DNA of 64,000 nt. It comes from Sipunculus nudus. Lineage: Eukaryota; Annelida; Sipuncula; Golfingiida; Sipunculidae. The translations under genes were made by a program, and so were the position numbers. Numbering within the stretch: position 1 is the stretch's first letter; each line of letters begins with the position of its first letter. The notes beneath the pieces were generated by a model. The model was not told where the DNA came from. It saw only the letters and a program-made list of their open reading frames with translations, and made no database searches. The stretch is from positions 29,309,339 to 29,373,338 of the forward strand of contig CM049316.1 of assembly GCA_026874595.1 (NCBI GenBank), read 5' to 3'. Of the stretch, positions 45,610 through 58,830 are shown in pieces.

Positions 45610-48600
45610 TAATGGTTCCACGGCAACGTCAATGGGTAGCAGCAAGATATTCAATTAAATTACCTCCCTCCCCTCCCGCGAAAAAGCATGACACTGTCCT
45701 GACATGAGTGCATGAATGCCTCAGACTAAAGTGCATCATAGAAACGGTGCAACCGGGGGGGGGGGGGGGGCAATTAGTAAAGTCATTAATGATTGGGACT
45801 ATTGAAAAAAAAGAATAAATAAAACAAACTTGTCAGATCGCCGACGATGTGTGTGTGATATATTTACGTATAAAAGTATATGTTGAGCAGGGGATGTGTC
45901 AACGGTAATAATTTCCTGTGTCGACCCCACGGAAATGTGCTCGTGTTTGAAATGTTAGCGCTTGAATTAAAAACCTATACTTCTTTTTGAGAGAGTAAAA
46001 TTCCGTTTAAGGCATTATAATGGATCAGTAGTGATTATGACGGGCCAGTGAACACACAATTCACACAAACCCTTCATGGGGCCCTGAAAAAGCTCAGCAT
46101 TAGCATGACACGCTTTATGGCCATTGTGTAACAGGGCTCAAGCATGAAAGGGAAGAGTTGCGTCGCTGGGAGCATATATCAAAATTATTAATTTTTCAAC
46201 ATTAGTCCCACAAAAAGAACTCAAACTTGTCCTAGAAGAGCATGTTGCATTGTCAGGGTTATATCAGAGCGGAAGCAGGTAAATTGTTGTGGAGCAGAAA
46301 TCCTAATTGTGTATTAATTATACAGATAATATTCAGAATCTAATATTTGCATATAATATATGTATATATGCCAGTTATGTTTTGATTCTTTATCAAAATG
46401 AAATGCTTTATTAAGAACACAATATAGTATGAGTGAAGCAAATAATTACATACGAAGTACAAGAAGAATAATGTTAAGATATTTAACATTTGGACAGAAG
46501 TGCACTTAAAACAATAGAACTACCATTTATTTTTGCAGTATATCATTTCATACTGTGTTTTATGGATGCCAATATATCGTCATGACTATTCTATGAACAA
46601 TAGAACGCGTTTTTTTTTCAAAAGCGCCGGGGACAAGTTTTTCTTCTCGAAAAAACGATGTTTTAGATAAACTCTCAGTTGCCTGGAGGCAAGTTCGTAT
46701 GACAGTTAGTGCCATATAGCATGGGGTACACTATGTTTCTTTTCGACCAACGTAATGCACGACCGGCAAAATATAAGATTTATTTCACAGCTTAATAAGT
46801 ATTAATCCGTCTGACCTGTTTTTAAGAAAAGTGCCCTTTTTCCAGAAAATTCACCAGAGGGAAAGGTCAAATGACATCGTCATTGGTGACGATTAGTTAT
46901 TTTCTTTGACAACCCACAGGCGGCGCCAGCGCAGTACCCATGTAACGAGATAAGGGTAAGGTTAATGCGTTTTTGAATGATCACACTGCCCATCTGAAAA
47001 AAAATGGAACCTTTAATCATTTTCAGGTCTAAATTAGGTTCAATCTAACTGAATGCCCCCCACACTGCTATGGGTAGGCTCGCTTGCTACGGCCAAGCAC
47101 CCAAATCTTCTCGAGCAAAGGCGATGTATGAGAGAAACCTTGCTGATTCTTAGTCGTTTGGAATGACATACTAACCCAAGCCGACCAACTACGCCTGTCT
47201 ACAGGACCTGCTGACTCGAAGCTATAAATATTCATGAGAAATATTTATATGCTTGAACAATATTTCGTTTAAATAAAACAAATGTTAACATATTTTTATA
47301 TTTCAGGTATGATAAAAAAAATCACAGAAAGCAATAGTCACAAAACATATATCCCTGGTTCTAAAATATGTGTATATCTGCATAAGGTCTAGTTGAATGA
47401 GGAACGGAGATATTAACACGCACATATGAGGATCACCGGGAGAATAGGTGATTTCCGTATATAATGAGAACAGAAACCCTCAAGTTCCTTGTATTTTACT
47501 AATGTAAAGAATGATAAATATGTATCAGTTGCATGGCATATTAAACGAGCTTATTTATCTGTATTTGACCATATTTGTTTCCGTGTAATAGATAAGAAGT
47601 GTCTCAGATTACCATAATGGAAGAAAATCATTGATATTTTATGTAATGTGCCTGTTTTACCCCAAATTTTCATGGTATGGAGAAAACTATTGTTTCCTGA
47701 ATCTGGAAACCTATTTCATTGGATTCCTTGACCACAAAAATGTATATTTTGATACAAAATTTGTCATTATAGCTGTAACAGAAGCAAGCATATGGGGTTT
47801 GGAAAATTTTCGGCGGCCATTTTGAATAATTTGCATATATTTGTCTTTGAATAAATTTATTCTTATGATCATAAGGTACAGTTATGCCAAAGGGGACCTT
47901 TGCATCATGACTTGAAGTCAAAAGTCACTTAACCCACCTACTAATAACACCTACCCATACTTTCACATAAATGTGGGAAACTAATTTAATAATGTAAATA
48001 AATTTGCATACATACATGAACGAATATTCATGATCGTCAGTATGACAGTTTTATAAAAGAAATGAACATGAATTGGTGTGAAACGATTGCCATATTAAGA
48101 GGAATGACAAATTGCACTTCACAAACCAATAATAATCCCAAGATACCACTTCAACGATATTGTATGGCTCTGTCGTTATAAATATAAAATACTCGATGGA
48201 AGTGAAAAGGAAGCCAATAAAATATTAACCAAGTAGATCATCGGACCAAGTAGCCATATATCGAGGGTCATGTATTGATATTCAGTCTACCTGTTGGTCG
48301 GTGTGCACAAAGAATATCTCAGCATAATTAGTAAGAAATGTAATGTTTAGATATATCAAGGGCCATATACTCAAAAAAAGATGCACTTATTATATCTTGA
48401 CATATATGTGATTTATGAGGTCATGTGCTAAATGAGTATCCCTGCCTTGTAAACATTACACTAGGTTGCATGAGGTGTATCTGTTGGCATCTATTCTTTT
48501 CAATGTTTGATGTATTAGAGATTATGTCAGATGGTGATGATTCGATGTATCGATTGGGAAATAGGGAAAGGACCCTTTTCTAAGATAAGCCTCTCCTGAT

Positions 48601-49720
48601 TAAAATAAAAACACTCAAAACACATCAAGATTGTTTCTGTTCTTTTGAAACATATGATCGTTTATGGGTGCTAGTATGAAATTTGCTGGGTCACTGCATC
48701 AATATCTTGAACAACATCATTCAGTCTCTGTATATACATCATCATTGTCCAGCTTCTCGGTGGCATATGGTTCGCTCTCCATATGATATAAACACATTGG
48801 CTATTATCCTTAAGAAATATTTATGTTGACAAATGTGAAAATCGGTCCCCCCCCCCATATAATTCATATACAATTATAGCTTTCAAGATGCAGATACACG
48901 TTATTATTATTATTAAGGTAACAGATATTCTTCCTTAATTATTAATGAAATATGCAATGTCAGTCTGACAACACCCACAATAATAATGATATTACTTAGA
49001 TACACACTTGAGACAAGAATATCATATCACAATATTCATCATAATATTACTAGAAAATTACAGCCTCATGAAGTCATATCAATATTATGGCTATTATTTC
49101 AAATTTTAAGAGAAAATTTCAATTTACTTTCCTGCCAATGTTCTTCCTGGTACATGTATTATATAATAAGTTTATAAAAAATCAGTTTTGTTTATTAATA
49201 AAGAATATTTCTAGGCAGTGACTTGTTATATTATTCTAAGGCAAATGAAGGAAAGTGACAGAAGATGTAGGCGATCATAATATTTTTTTAGACTTTACAT
49301 TACAGCGTTCTGAGTAACTAACTGAAATAGAGTCAATCATGTTTAACATTCACCTTGTTACTCTAAAAAGTTGACAGGTGTTTCTTTGGCTTCCGATCAC
49401 ATATGTTGATAAAAAAACCAAACATCAAACCCAACAGTGATATGGTGGTCGCTATTTCTTACATTAACATATCACTCTGAGTAACGTTAAATATTCCGAT
49501 GAAATCCACACGATTTATTGAGAGTACGTTAAATAAATCTAAATATTGTCATGGTATATAATCATATAGAACTATATTATATTCTTAATGGAAGTACAAA
49601 CTTAACATTTTGGTCAGTATGTTTCATACTCCAGCCAAGGACATACCCCTTCCATGTTTATATGAAGGGCAAAAACATATGTACTGCTATGGCCATACGA
49701 TGGCAATCTGATCGCCAAAT
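45610..49720. other. non-coding stretch, nothing recognised
   Basis: A 16-G run lies at about 45755-45770 and an (ATT)n run at 48900-48915. Frames up to 83 codons (47631-47921, both strands) have no domain. No gene, RNA gene or clear mobile element recognised in 4 kb. Confidence 0.5.
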
Positions 49721-49721
49721 G

Positions 49722-49722
49722 A

Positions 49723-49806
<84 letters not shown>
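49722..49806. repeat. (TA)n microsatellite
   Basis: About 85 bp of TA with one AGAG interruption near 49752. The 120- and 68-codon frames crossing it are artefacts. Confidence 0.95.
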
Positions 49807-49810
<4 letters not shown>

Positions 49811-50134
49811 TAAAATGCACATTTATTTTATTTGTATGGTATTATGCAAATATCCGAGCTTCAACTTTTATAATCTGATGAAGAATCAATGGTCTCTATA
49901 TATTTATATTTGAATTGGTTTTATCTGTCAGTGTGTCGGAATTAAAATCATGACTACTTTCAAAGCTTTATATACTGCTTAAAATTCGGGAAAGTCAGCC
50001 AGTGATAAAACAAATATATTTTAATGTATGAGGATTGTCTTAATTTTTGGTTATTTCCATGATACATATATGTATACGATACCATTTCAACATAGCTAAC
50101 TGGCTATAAAAAGTGGGGTGTATAGGCGGCTAAT

Positions 50135-50255
50135 TTCTCAGCGTTTTCCGGTTTCCTTCACCTCTAGACACTACCCAACGCCATCACCTGAGTAACGGAG
50201 AATGTCTTGATTAGTTAAAGTAACTATCTGTACAATCCATATAAAATAAAACACA
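50135..50255 (+). mobile_element. partial SINE (3' half), same type as 10146-10375
   Basis: GCGTTTTCCGGTTTCCTTCA followed by CACTACCCAACGCCATC and CTGTACAATCCATATAAAAT matches the body and 3' end of the SINE at 10146-10375. The tRNA-like head is missing. It lies just beyond the 3' end of the TLR pseudogene. Confidence 0.6.
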
Positions 50256-50278
50256 TTTTTTTACATTCCTACTCATAT

Positions 50279-52569
50279 TCACTTGGCATGAATATGGGAT
50301 ACTAAAGTCCATGACCTATGACAAAGAGCAGACCTGAGTCGTGACCAAAACACAGGAATGTTCTCAATCATGTTTTCCCCGGGCCACACCAGATATGTGT
50401 GGCGTCGTAATATGGCCAAGAGGGTACGCGGCATGTCAGTTGTCGGAACTTCCTCCAGTAAAATCACAACAATTTTATCTACACCTCTTTCCATCATATG
50501 AATTCGAGCCATGTGCATTTCAAATTTGCACCAGCCACTGCGAACAAAACTGGGTGACAACACTAGCACTGTCTTGCGACTTGACGATATACTGCACAGA
50601 ATGTTTTCTTCGATCGGCCAACCAATTGCAAAGTCTCTGTGATGAAACCATAAACGGAGGGGATCCGTCCCTTGTTCAAGGTTTAGTACAAGGTAATTAT
50701 CCACCCAGTGAAAATCTTTCTCGTTGTAGGCTATGAAGGCATCAAACTGAAAATCTCCTTCCTCCTCAACTAGCTCAGCATGAGCTCGCGTCTGATTTTA
50801 AGACGAAGGCATAAGTATTTTATGTCCCATCGATGGCGATAAGCTATAACCGATGCGGTCACACATATAAGCATTGTCATCAGAATGCTCGATAAAGCAT
50901 ACAACCAGCTTAAGCTAATGCAGTGTTTTTGTAACTGTGGTAATATTCTGGTAATTTTTCGAGATAAAGGTACTCTTTTTCCTTAAAGACTACATGTTAA
51001 ATCCTCAATATTTGCTATATTTCTTCGAAACTGGTGAATCCACTTGAGAAAATATAAGGTTGTGCAGGAACATTCCAGTGGGTTACCCTTCAATTTCAGA
51101 ACAAATCGCTTCCAAGCTGCTTTGGCTCTGATAATTGTTGTGCTTAATTCCGACAGAAGTTCTAGCTTTAGGTATACAATCCTGTTATTCGAAATATCCA
51201 AATGCGTTAGTTTCGGTAGAGCTATCAACTGAGAGGGAATATCGACCAGGTAGTTATTTTTAAGGTTCACATTTTGTAAATTGAGCTGATTGGTGGTAAA
51301 GAAATTCGGCGATATTTTAAAGATATTATTTGACGCCAGATCTAATGTGTTCATGTTGTTTGCTTTTGCAAGCAGGCCTGAGCCCTGGCCAATTAGTCCG
51401 CCCAAAACTGTTGTGTGACAAATTGAAGGAAACAATCACTGAGGCTAAATGTTTACCGATCGCGTTTTCCGAAAGGTAGTTACAGCTGTTTTCTGACAAG
51501 TCAATAGTTAGGCAGTCTTTGGACTACATAAATCAAGGGTACCAATGAACTCAATGAGTTTATTTTCAGCGAAATCTACAAACAATTCTTTCATGTTTCC
51601 ACTATTGCATAAGGTGAAATTAAAATTGTCTGATCTTTTTCCAAAGTTCACGACTTCCCGAGCATATATACGCGTTAAATTTGGAGGCAAGAAATAGGTC
51701 GATACTGAATAAGATGACCTGGTTGTATTTACCGTCTGTGCTATACTGTTCAGGTCCAATGTCTTCTCAATTATTTGCGTATTCCTACGATTTGTTGCTC
51801 TCCATATTGTTTGATGGCTTATGTCTAAATGTCTAAGACGTTCCAAACCCAGTAAGAATGTAAAGATGGCAAGATTGTTTTTAACAAGTTGTAGTTCCTC
51901 TAAATTCGGAGCATAATTTTCTAACATGCCGTCGATATAACTAATTCTGTTAAGGCTCAGGTCTATGTTTTTCAATGAGTCTGATTTAATAGACTCCAAA
52001 ATTGCAGATGTAATAACATTCTCAGAAAAAATAATACTTGAAGTTATGGCTTTCATTAACAGTATCTTCAACTTTTTCTTTGGGTGAGAACCCATGTAGG
52101 AGATAAAACTCTTGTATTTGTAAGTACCAAGGTAAGGGTTATATGATATATTAATTTCCTCTAATTCCAAAAGTGGAAGAAAAACCTTTGACCTCTCAGG
52201 TAAAGACCTATTTAAACCGAGCTGATTGTAACTCAGATCGATAATGCGTAAGTATGAAAGTCCTAGAAAAGCTTTTTCATCTATGAATTGAATACCGCAT
52301 GATTGTAATAATAATGTTCTCAAATTAGTACAGTTTACGAAAACCATTCCCCTTATTCTGTTTAGTGTATTTCTGGAAAGTATCAATTCAGTTACATTAT
52401 TATGGCAGAGACCACTTGGTACCTTTGTGAGTCCCCTTCCACTGCAGTTCACGGTCACAAGACCACCTTTGTTAAAACACCTACATGGTGAGCAGGACTC
52501 ACATGATACCTTACAAAATCTTTTCCAGTGTAAAACTATTACAATTATCAGGATCGCGATGTTCTACAT
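50279..52569 (-). pseudogene. Toll-like receptor paralogue with multiple lesions
   Basis: Same architecture as the intact TLR at 20076-22499: hydrophobic start (AILIIVIVLHW), N-cap cysteines (SCESCSPCRC), LRRs (LRIIDLSYNQL, LKNIDLSLNRI), C-cap NPLECSC, a membrane segment (WLYALSSILMTMLICV) and a TIR domain with FDAFIAYNEKD, RDFAIGWPIEENI and FWSRL. Lesions: a stop (TAG) right after the only nearby ATG (52567-52564), two mutually compensating frameshifts near 51520 and 51400, a nonsense TAA at 50983-50985 where the paralogue has Lys, and a frameshift near 50790 between membrane segment and TIR. Homology continues across all of them, so this was once one receptor gene. Truncation before the TIR would abolish signalling. 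Sequencing error is possible for the frameshifts but not a likely cause of every lesion. Confidence 0.88.
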
Positions 52570-53120
52570 AATTTCTTCGTTCCAAGTCTGTGCCGGAGAG
52601 CTCTTGGTCTCTTCGTATTCCAAAAATGGACAAACCTAAAACGATAAAACATTTTTTTACATTTAGACCTGTTAAAAAATGCAAAAGGGTTTTGCATATG
52701 TATAGATGCAAATCACCATCATAAAATTATATATTTTAAAACTGTGCCTCAAAACAGCAAAGAGGTATATTCATTAATAAGTTAACAGATCCTTCTCTTG
52801 TTCAAAATAACAGACATAAGAGATTCTAGATTTGTTACTGAAGGAAATCTTGAAATTAAGCACCTCTACAATTAAAACTGTGTCATACAATACATAAACG
52901 TTATCATTCAAACCAAATTACAAGATCCGCTTGCATAATTCATTACTACGAGCCACGGTTTAAGTGCTTTTTATCGTCAGTATATTTGTTCAGACTAAGT
53001 TTATTTTGCAAATGAACCTTACCTTCCCCAATGTAATCTTGAATTTAAATGTCCACATCAGAAAGGACGACGTTTTGTTCAAACAAACGCATTATTCATA
53101 TCAATGCTTGTCAGGTTTAC

Positions 53121-53121
53121 A

Positions 53122-53177
<56 letters not shown>
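53121..53177. repeat. (TA)n microsatellite
   Basis: About 57 bp of almost pure TA. Confidence 0.95.
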
Positions 53178-53179
<2 letters not shown>

Positions 53180-56100
53180 TTACTTGTTTCTGTATGCATA
53201 GCCAACAAAGAAGGCAGAGGAGGGAAAGATTTATCTGTGACTGACAAAACAAGCTGCTGGCAGGTAAATGTATACAGGATATCTATATGATAACCTCGTG
53301 TCATTTATTTAATTAATTTGCCAAAGGAGCGTAAATCAAAATAATCATCGGGTCGATTGATCTATAACCGACACCTTATCTCATTTACAACGTATTGTTG
53401 AATTAATTAATCAAAACCACAGAGATTTTGAATTTATATACCCGCACAAATATATTATTTTGTTATCCGAGTCTAATTGAACTGTCCCGTGTTGAAACAC
53501 ATCATCATGTGACGGAATGCAGGTTGTTATTAAATAGGCTGTTATCTAAATACACCTATTGTAAACACAACATAAATCAGATACTAACGTAAATCTTAAA
53601 TTTAAGAAAAGTTTTTTTTACGCTATGTTACATGTACGAGTTTTATTAACATTGTGTCAGATACACATCTGGACGCAGTTATTATTTAAATGGCCTTGAA
53701 GACTGCAGATATTAACGATTCATTCTGAGCATTTTTAACGCTCTTATAAACTAGTACACCTGATTATATTAATCATACTGAATGGGAATTATCGGTCGTA
53801 AAGAAAACTGACTATTTTTAATAAGGGTGTATTGACCTCATCCCACGTAATTTAACCCTACGTTTTATCCTGGGTGCTTTACACATACGAAACCCTTACC
53901 TAATCTTTCTCTGAGTAATGTGTCCTGCCTCAGACAGCCGTCTTCGTGCACATGAGAGCTAATGACATAATTACCATCAGGAATGTACAGTGGCATATAT
54001 TAGAGACTTCCCTTTTAAATAACAGCATACCAAGCATTTACATCTTATGATCGACCTATCATCACAATATGACAACCTTATGGCTGCGGAGTTTGTTAAT
54101 TATAAGTGTGTATCTAGTAAATTATATAATTTAATCCAATCGTCAAGAAAGAATCAGCATAAACCTCCCAGGAGTCACCAATGATATAAAACAGCTAGAG
54201 TTCTCCTATGATCATTTGCCATACAATAGACTTTTTGCGCTTTTGGGATATAATTTATATACTATTTAATGTTTACACTTTTTATACATATATATTATAT
54301 AATATTACCAGACAGATTAAAAACTCATGTTAATGTGTATATATATATATATATAAACATATATTTACATGTGTTTAAGAGGTCCGTGGTATCATATTGA
54401 TTATTCAACAACTAAATAAGAAGTCTTAAAAAGATAGTATAAAAATCATAAATATTAATTGATTCCTATAATTTGAATATTTTGAATATTACGTTATTTG
54501 AATAACAGCCAGACAAAACACGCATACATGAAATAAAAATAGATTATGCATGCAAATGTTATAGACAAAAGCTCACATAAAACGTAATATTATATATCAT
54601 ACATTTATTAGTACAATTTTATAAATTATTTATTAAGAAACATATAAGAACAACACATTTCACAAAAGGATGAAAAAATATCAACTTAAACTTACCCAAA
54701 AAGTAAAGATTTTAATGCACCAATAAATGCGTACTAATCACATCTTTCAATAGAGTAAAACCCCTCTATAGCGGACAGTCACGAGATCGGATGGTTTCTC
54801 CGTTTTAGCGTGATGACCGTCCAGGAAGGACTGAGGCCCAAGTATATGACGAAAACAGCCGTGAAAACCTATTTTTCCTTTAATATTTCGGCCACCTACA
54901 TGTTATATGTGAATAAAATTTATCGCAACCAGCTGTGTTTATTTTTATCATTTATTTTCAATTAAGACTTTTATTATTAACTGGGACATTAAGATCATTA
55001 CATGTGAGAAAACATGTTCAAGCATGGACTGACGTCGGCTGGACTTACGTATTGACGTATCTTTTCACTAGGTCTGTAAAAATTCTTAACTTCTCACAAT
55101 TGTCATGATATTAAAAGAATCGCATATGGAATAAATTATTTTCTAATATCTCGTTCAAGTCCTGTTAAACATCCTCCGTAAGCAAATAAATAAATGTATG
55201 ATATCATATGCGCCTTATGGTCGGTGGGACTCATTTCATGGATGCATACGTTACAGTATTGGTGATTGGTGTTACAGTATTGGTCATAGATGGTGAAATA
55301 AAGATTGAGAGGTCTCAATACATGGAACTTATAACTATCAAATAGATAAAAATTATTTCCAATATTGCAATTTAATTGCATTAATGCACTCTTCTACGTT
55401 CATCAAGGTAACAATATGAAAAATAATATAAAACACACGTAAAGTGGGATGAAGATCAAATCACAATAACAAAAGGTGTCACTCAAAATTGATAAAAGCA
55501 CTGATCATTGAGACAAATAAAGTTACCTCCAATATGTATCAAATAAATTATCAAAAACGCATGAGACTAGTCAATGAATAGGGTTAACAATTGAAATGAC
55601 GCATCTGATAATCATTTCAAGAACTGACCGATTGAGTAGCCATACAGGAGCATAATTAACGTCTTTAATCGTCTTTGATCGTCTTTGATCTAAGGCACAA
55701 CTGAGCCCCCCCCCCCCCCCCCCCCCCCAGGCGTGAGATCATGACCCGTGACAGTTGTCGTCCAGGTATGTAACATATACGTCATCATCGTCGCTCGTAG
55801 GCCTAAATTAGAATAATGTGGCCCGAATTCAGAATAAATGTGTAGTTTCACTTAAATGTCGGCATGGTATGAACTCCGTAAATGCTGCCATTTTGTTGGC
55901 ATTCCTATGAATAATAAGAATTAACTAGCAAAGACCCGTGTTGAGGCGAACACGACAATCCGAACGGTGGTATCGGAAATCCATCGGAAATCCAGAGATA
56001 TCACCATATTACGTTATGATATCAATATAAAGACCCGTTATATATCTGTGGTCTTGTGAATAAAAATCTTTCGGAACAGCGTTCGGAACATGTTTCGGAA

Positions 56101-56637
56101 AAGCGTACAGTCGCACATGATCGCCCCAAACCAGTGCCTAACAAGTGGTCGGGTTCTTTGACAAATAGTCACCTACACGTGTACAATGTGACATGAGAAA
56201 CTGATAAACAATATCACATTTACATACAAAAGAAACCGTCCATGGAATAGACCTTAGAAGAAAATGCAAACATACTAAATTTATTTGTGAAAATAGTAAC
56301 AATGATGGCCATGACTTATACACAATAAGCATACATACTGAATGAAAGAATAAAACGTCTTTAAAAAACAAAGGGTATAACAAAAATATTATAGAAAATG
56401 AGGTGGCACATGCATGTAAAAGAAACAAATACCAGTACAAACGTATTAAATTTACATTTTTTACAGGAATTTTATATTTGTAACTGCAGTAATGAGAAAA
56501 AATCTCGATTTTTTAAAAAACATTTCAAGTCAATAGTGTGTTCACAACGGTCGCAGGAAGGCCTGCAAAACAATTCTTTCAAAGATCCCCCTTTTGAGAA
56601 AGGATCGCCGAGGGGATTATTTCGGGCCGGTGACCGC

Positions 56638-56681
56638 AAAATGTACGAAAACCCTAGATATCTGGGGTTTTCGTACATTTT
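56638..56681. other. 44-bp near-perfect palindrome
   Basis: Arms AAAATGTACGAAAACCC (56638-56654) and GGGTTTTCGTACATTTT (56665-56681) are exact reverse complements, and the centre TAGATATCTG is itself palindromic except for one T/G pair. The whole 44 bp is thus symmetric about 56659/56660 with one mismatch. It could extrude as a cruciform or mark a foldback element. Confidence 0.9.
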
Positions 56682-57616
56682 TTAACTGTTATAAAAATTA
56701 ATATAATTAAAATGCAATACCATTCAGGTATAAAATGAATGTTACAATGATTAAAGTAATCTGAACTCACTTCGACAAAGCAAAACACCATAACCGCTTT
56801 CCTTTTGCATACCACGCATTAAATGTCTTTTGAACACATCGGGCAAAATGTGTATTATCAAAATGCTACACCTAAAACAAGGAACAGGAGTATTTTATTC
56901 CAAACTATACCATTTTTTTAAACTGGTAATGACTCATCCAATACCATCTTGTTAATAATGATATAAACATTCGGATGCCATGGCCTGTGATCAAACAATT
57001 TTTGTTAACGGTTGAAACTTTAAAAAAGGAAATTGACAGTGCTCATTTATTAATCTTCTGTCACCGAAATACTTGTTTAAGAAAATGTGAAGCTGCAACA
57101 AGATTTAGTGCAAAGAGTAAAAAAAAAATCTTTTTCATTAATCGTCTGCCAGTCGTAAAGGACACCAGGAAATCTGCACCCTTTGGAACTGTACAATTAG
57201 CAAACTTTGTGGAAGCCTAATTAGTGTATGCACTGGACATGCAATAAGTGTATTTGGTAGTATAATAGTAATATTATAGCCAACGGACAGTATTTAGGCT
57301 AACGGACAGCAAAGAGAGTTTGCAGAGTTTAGACTAAATACTTGCCATGCCCTTGACAGGACTGTGTTGTGAATCGTCTTGCAATAGAGAGTAACAAATG
57401 CGGAAGTACTCTGGATGTGTCATATAGAGCAGGAAGTTCCTACAGGGCTAAGCTTTTGGCTTTTGACGCGATAATAGTTTTTTATTGAAACAAGCAATGG
57501 ATCGACAGTGAATGTAACGCTTTGTGCTTCAACTGTTTGTTGGTTCTAGATAAATTTCTGAGTAAAGAATTAAACTTCTCTAAACTTTGCCTCCAGGCAG
57601 AGGGCTTAACTTCGAG

Positions 57617-57620
<4 letters not shown>

Positions 57621-57671
<51 letters not shown>
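57621..57671. repeat. (TA)n microsatellite
   Basis: About 50 bp of TA. Confidence 0.95.
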
Positions 57672-57674
<3 letters not shown>

Positions 57675-58730
57675 ATTCTGAAAGTATTTTTTAGCAATTT
57701 TTGCATCAAATGAAAAATTCACGCATTGAGCCGTTGGTGAAAGTGTGAAAATAGTGAGAAAGAAAGCTGCGTGAATTAATGTTTTAAAGGGAAATTCGAT
57801 TATTAATTTACCACAACCGTTGGCACAGATAAAAATAGTAATTTCTTCCCTCTCTCAAGCATATGGCTTACCTTCTTGATAAGATGCCTTTCCGCAACAG
57901 AGGAGATTACACTATCTTTCTGCCCTGAATGAACCCGGTATCGGGATGTTATTTCTTATGTCAGCATAACTGTAAAGAACCATAACCACCGCGTGATGTT
58001 GACTCTGTTGGCACTCTCTGCGTAACATATACATACACAGACAGAGACATTCATATATAGATCTTCTTTCCTTTCTTCATAATAATCTCAGATATATATA
58101 TTCTGTTTGTCTTGCATTCGTTAGCGACACGGTATCCTCACCGACACAATTCTATACTCAGAACACCACATCGCGTCACAATATCTAGATGATCCTCACA
58201 CTGTAAAAAATCCAGGTGTTCATTTGGCGTTTTTAGCGTTCAGGATGTTAACATTTCAACACCAGGCATTTTTCTAAAAACACAAAGCGTTTATCAGAAA
58301 ACACATATGTGCGTTTATTTTCCAACACGGCGTTGATTGGCAAGTCTTGCTGATATATTTCACAATACATTCTTTAAAATCACGTTTAAATATTCTTTAT
58401 AAGTTTTCAGTCGGTTCAGAAATCACAGGAAGCATCGCTGAATTAATAAATAAATTGTAAAAATCAGGCCTTTTTCATTGTAGGGGAATAAAGCACAGGA
58501 ATACAATATAAAACGTTCGTTTAGGGATATTTATTTATTGTTTTGAAAGGGGTGCATATTTAATCAAATTTGTCTATCTTTTAAGCAAACTTTGATAACA
58601 CTTAAAATAGTGATGAAACCTTATATCGTAATATCAACGCGTTCGATGGAACGGCTTTTTATTTTTTTTTTTATAAATCTACTTTATAAAATTAGTTTAC
58701 GCTATTGCCGCTAGACGTCCATACCTACAG

Positions 58731-58830
58731 TCGTCACGTGTCATTGTCACATGATACTACCCGCGCGCAGCACAAAGCAGACGAGAGAAAGAACGCGTGT
58801 TGTCTACAAGTGCTGCAGAAGCCGTTTTAC
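58731..58830 (+). promoter_or_regulatory. candidate promoter and first (non-coding) exon
   Basis: A local CpG-richer patch in AT-rich DNA. GTCACGTGTC (E-box CACGTG at 58735-58740) is followed by GTCACATGAT, then CCGCGCGCAGC and GAACGCGTG. After about 90 bases GCCGTTTTAC meets GTAAGTACC, a strong 5' splice donor (GT at 58831-58832). This is what a short first exon would look like for the coding-like segments downstream. Transcription start is not determinable from sequence. Confidence 0.4.

Larger units (their letters stand above)
52720..58730. other. largely non-coding stretch
   Basis: No gene recognised in 6 kb. Landmarks: (TA)n at 53121-53177 and 57621-57671; a possible Tc1/pogo-type terminus ACCCCTCTATAGCGGACA at 54759-54776; a 23-C run at 55706-55728; the palindrome at 56638-56681; a tandem ACGGACAG pair at 57282-57308; and a CACTGTAAAAAA motif at about 58199. 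Frames up to 100 codons (56138-56440, minus, hydrophobic) carry no recognisable domain. Confidence 0.5.

Noticed and set aside
56472-56685. Coding frames across the 56638-56681 palindrome
   Set aside because: The mirrored peptide ends on both strands (YENPRYLGFSY) are produced by the palindrome itself.
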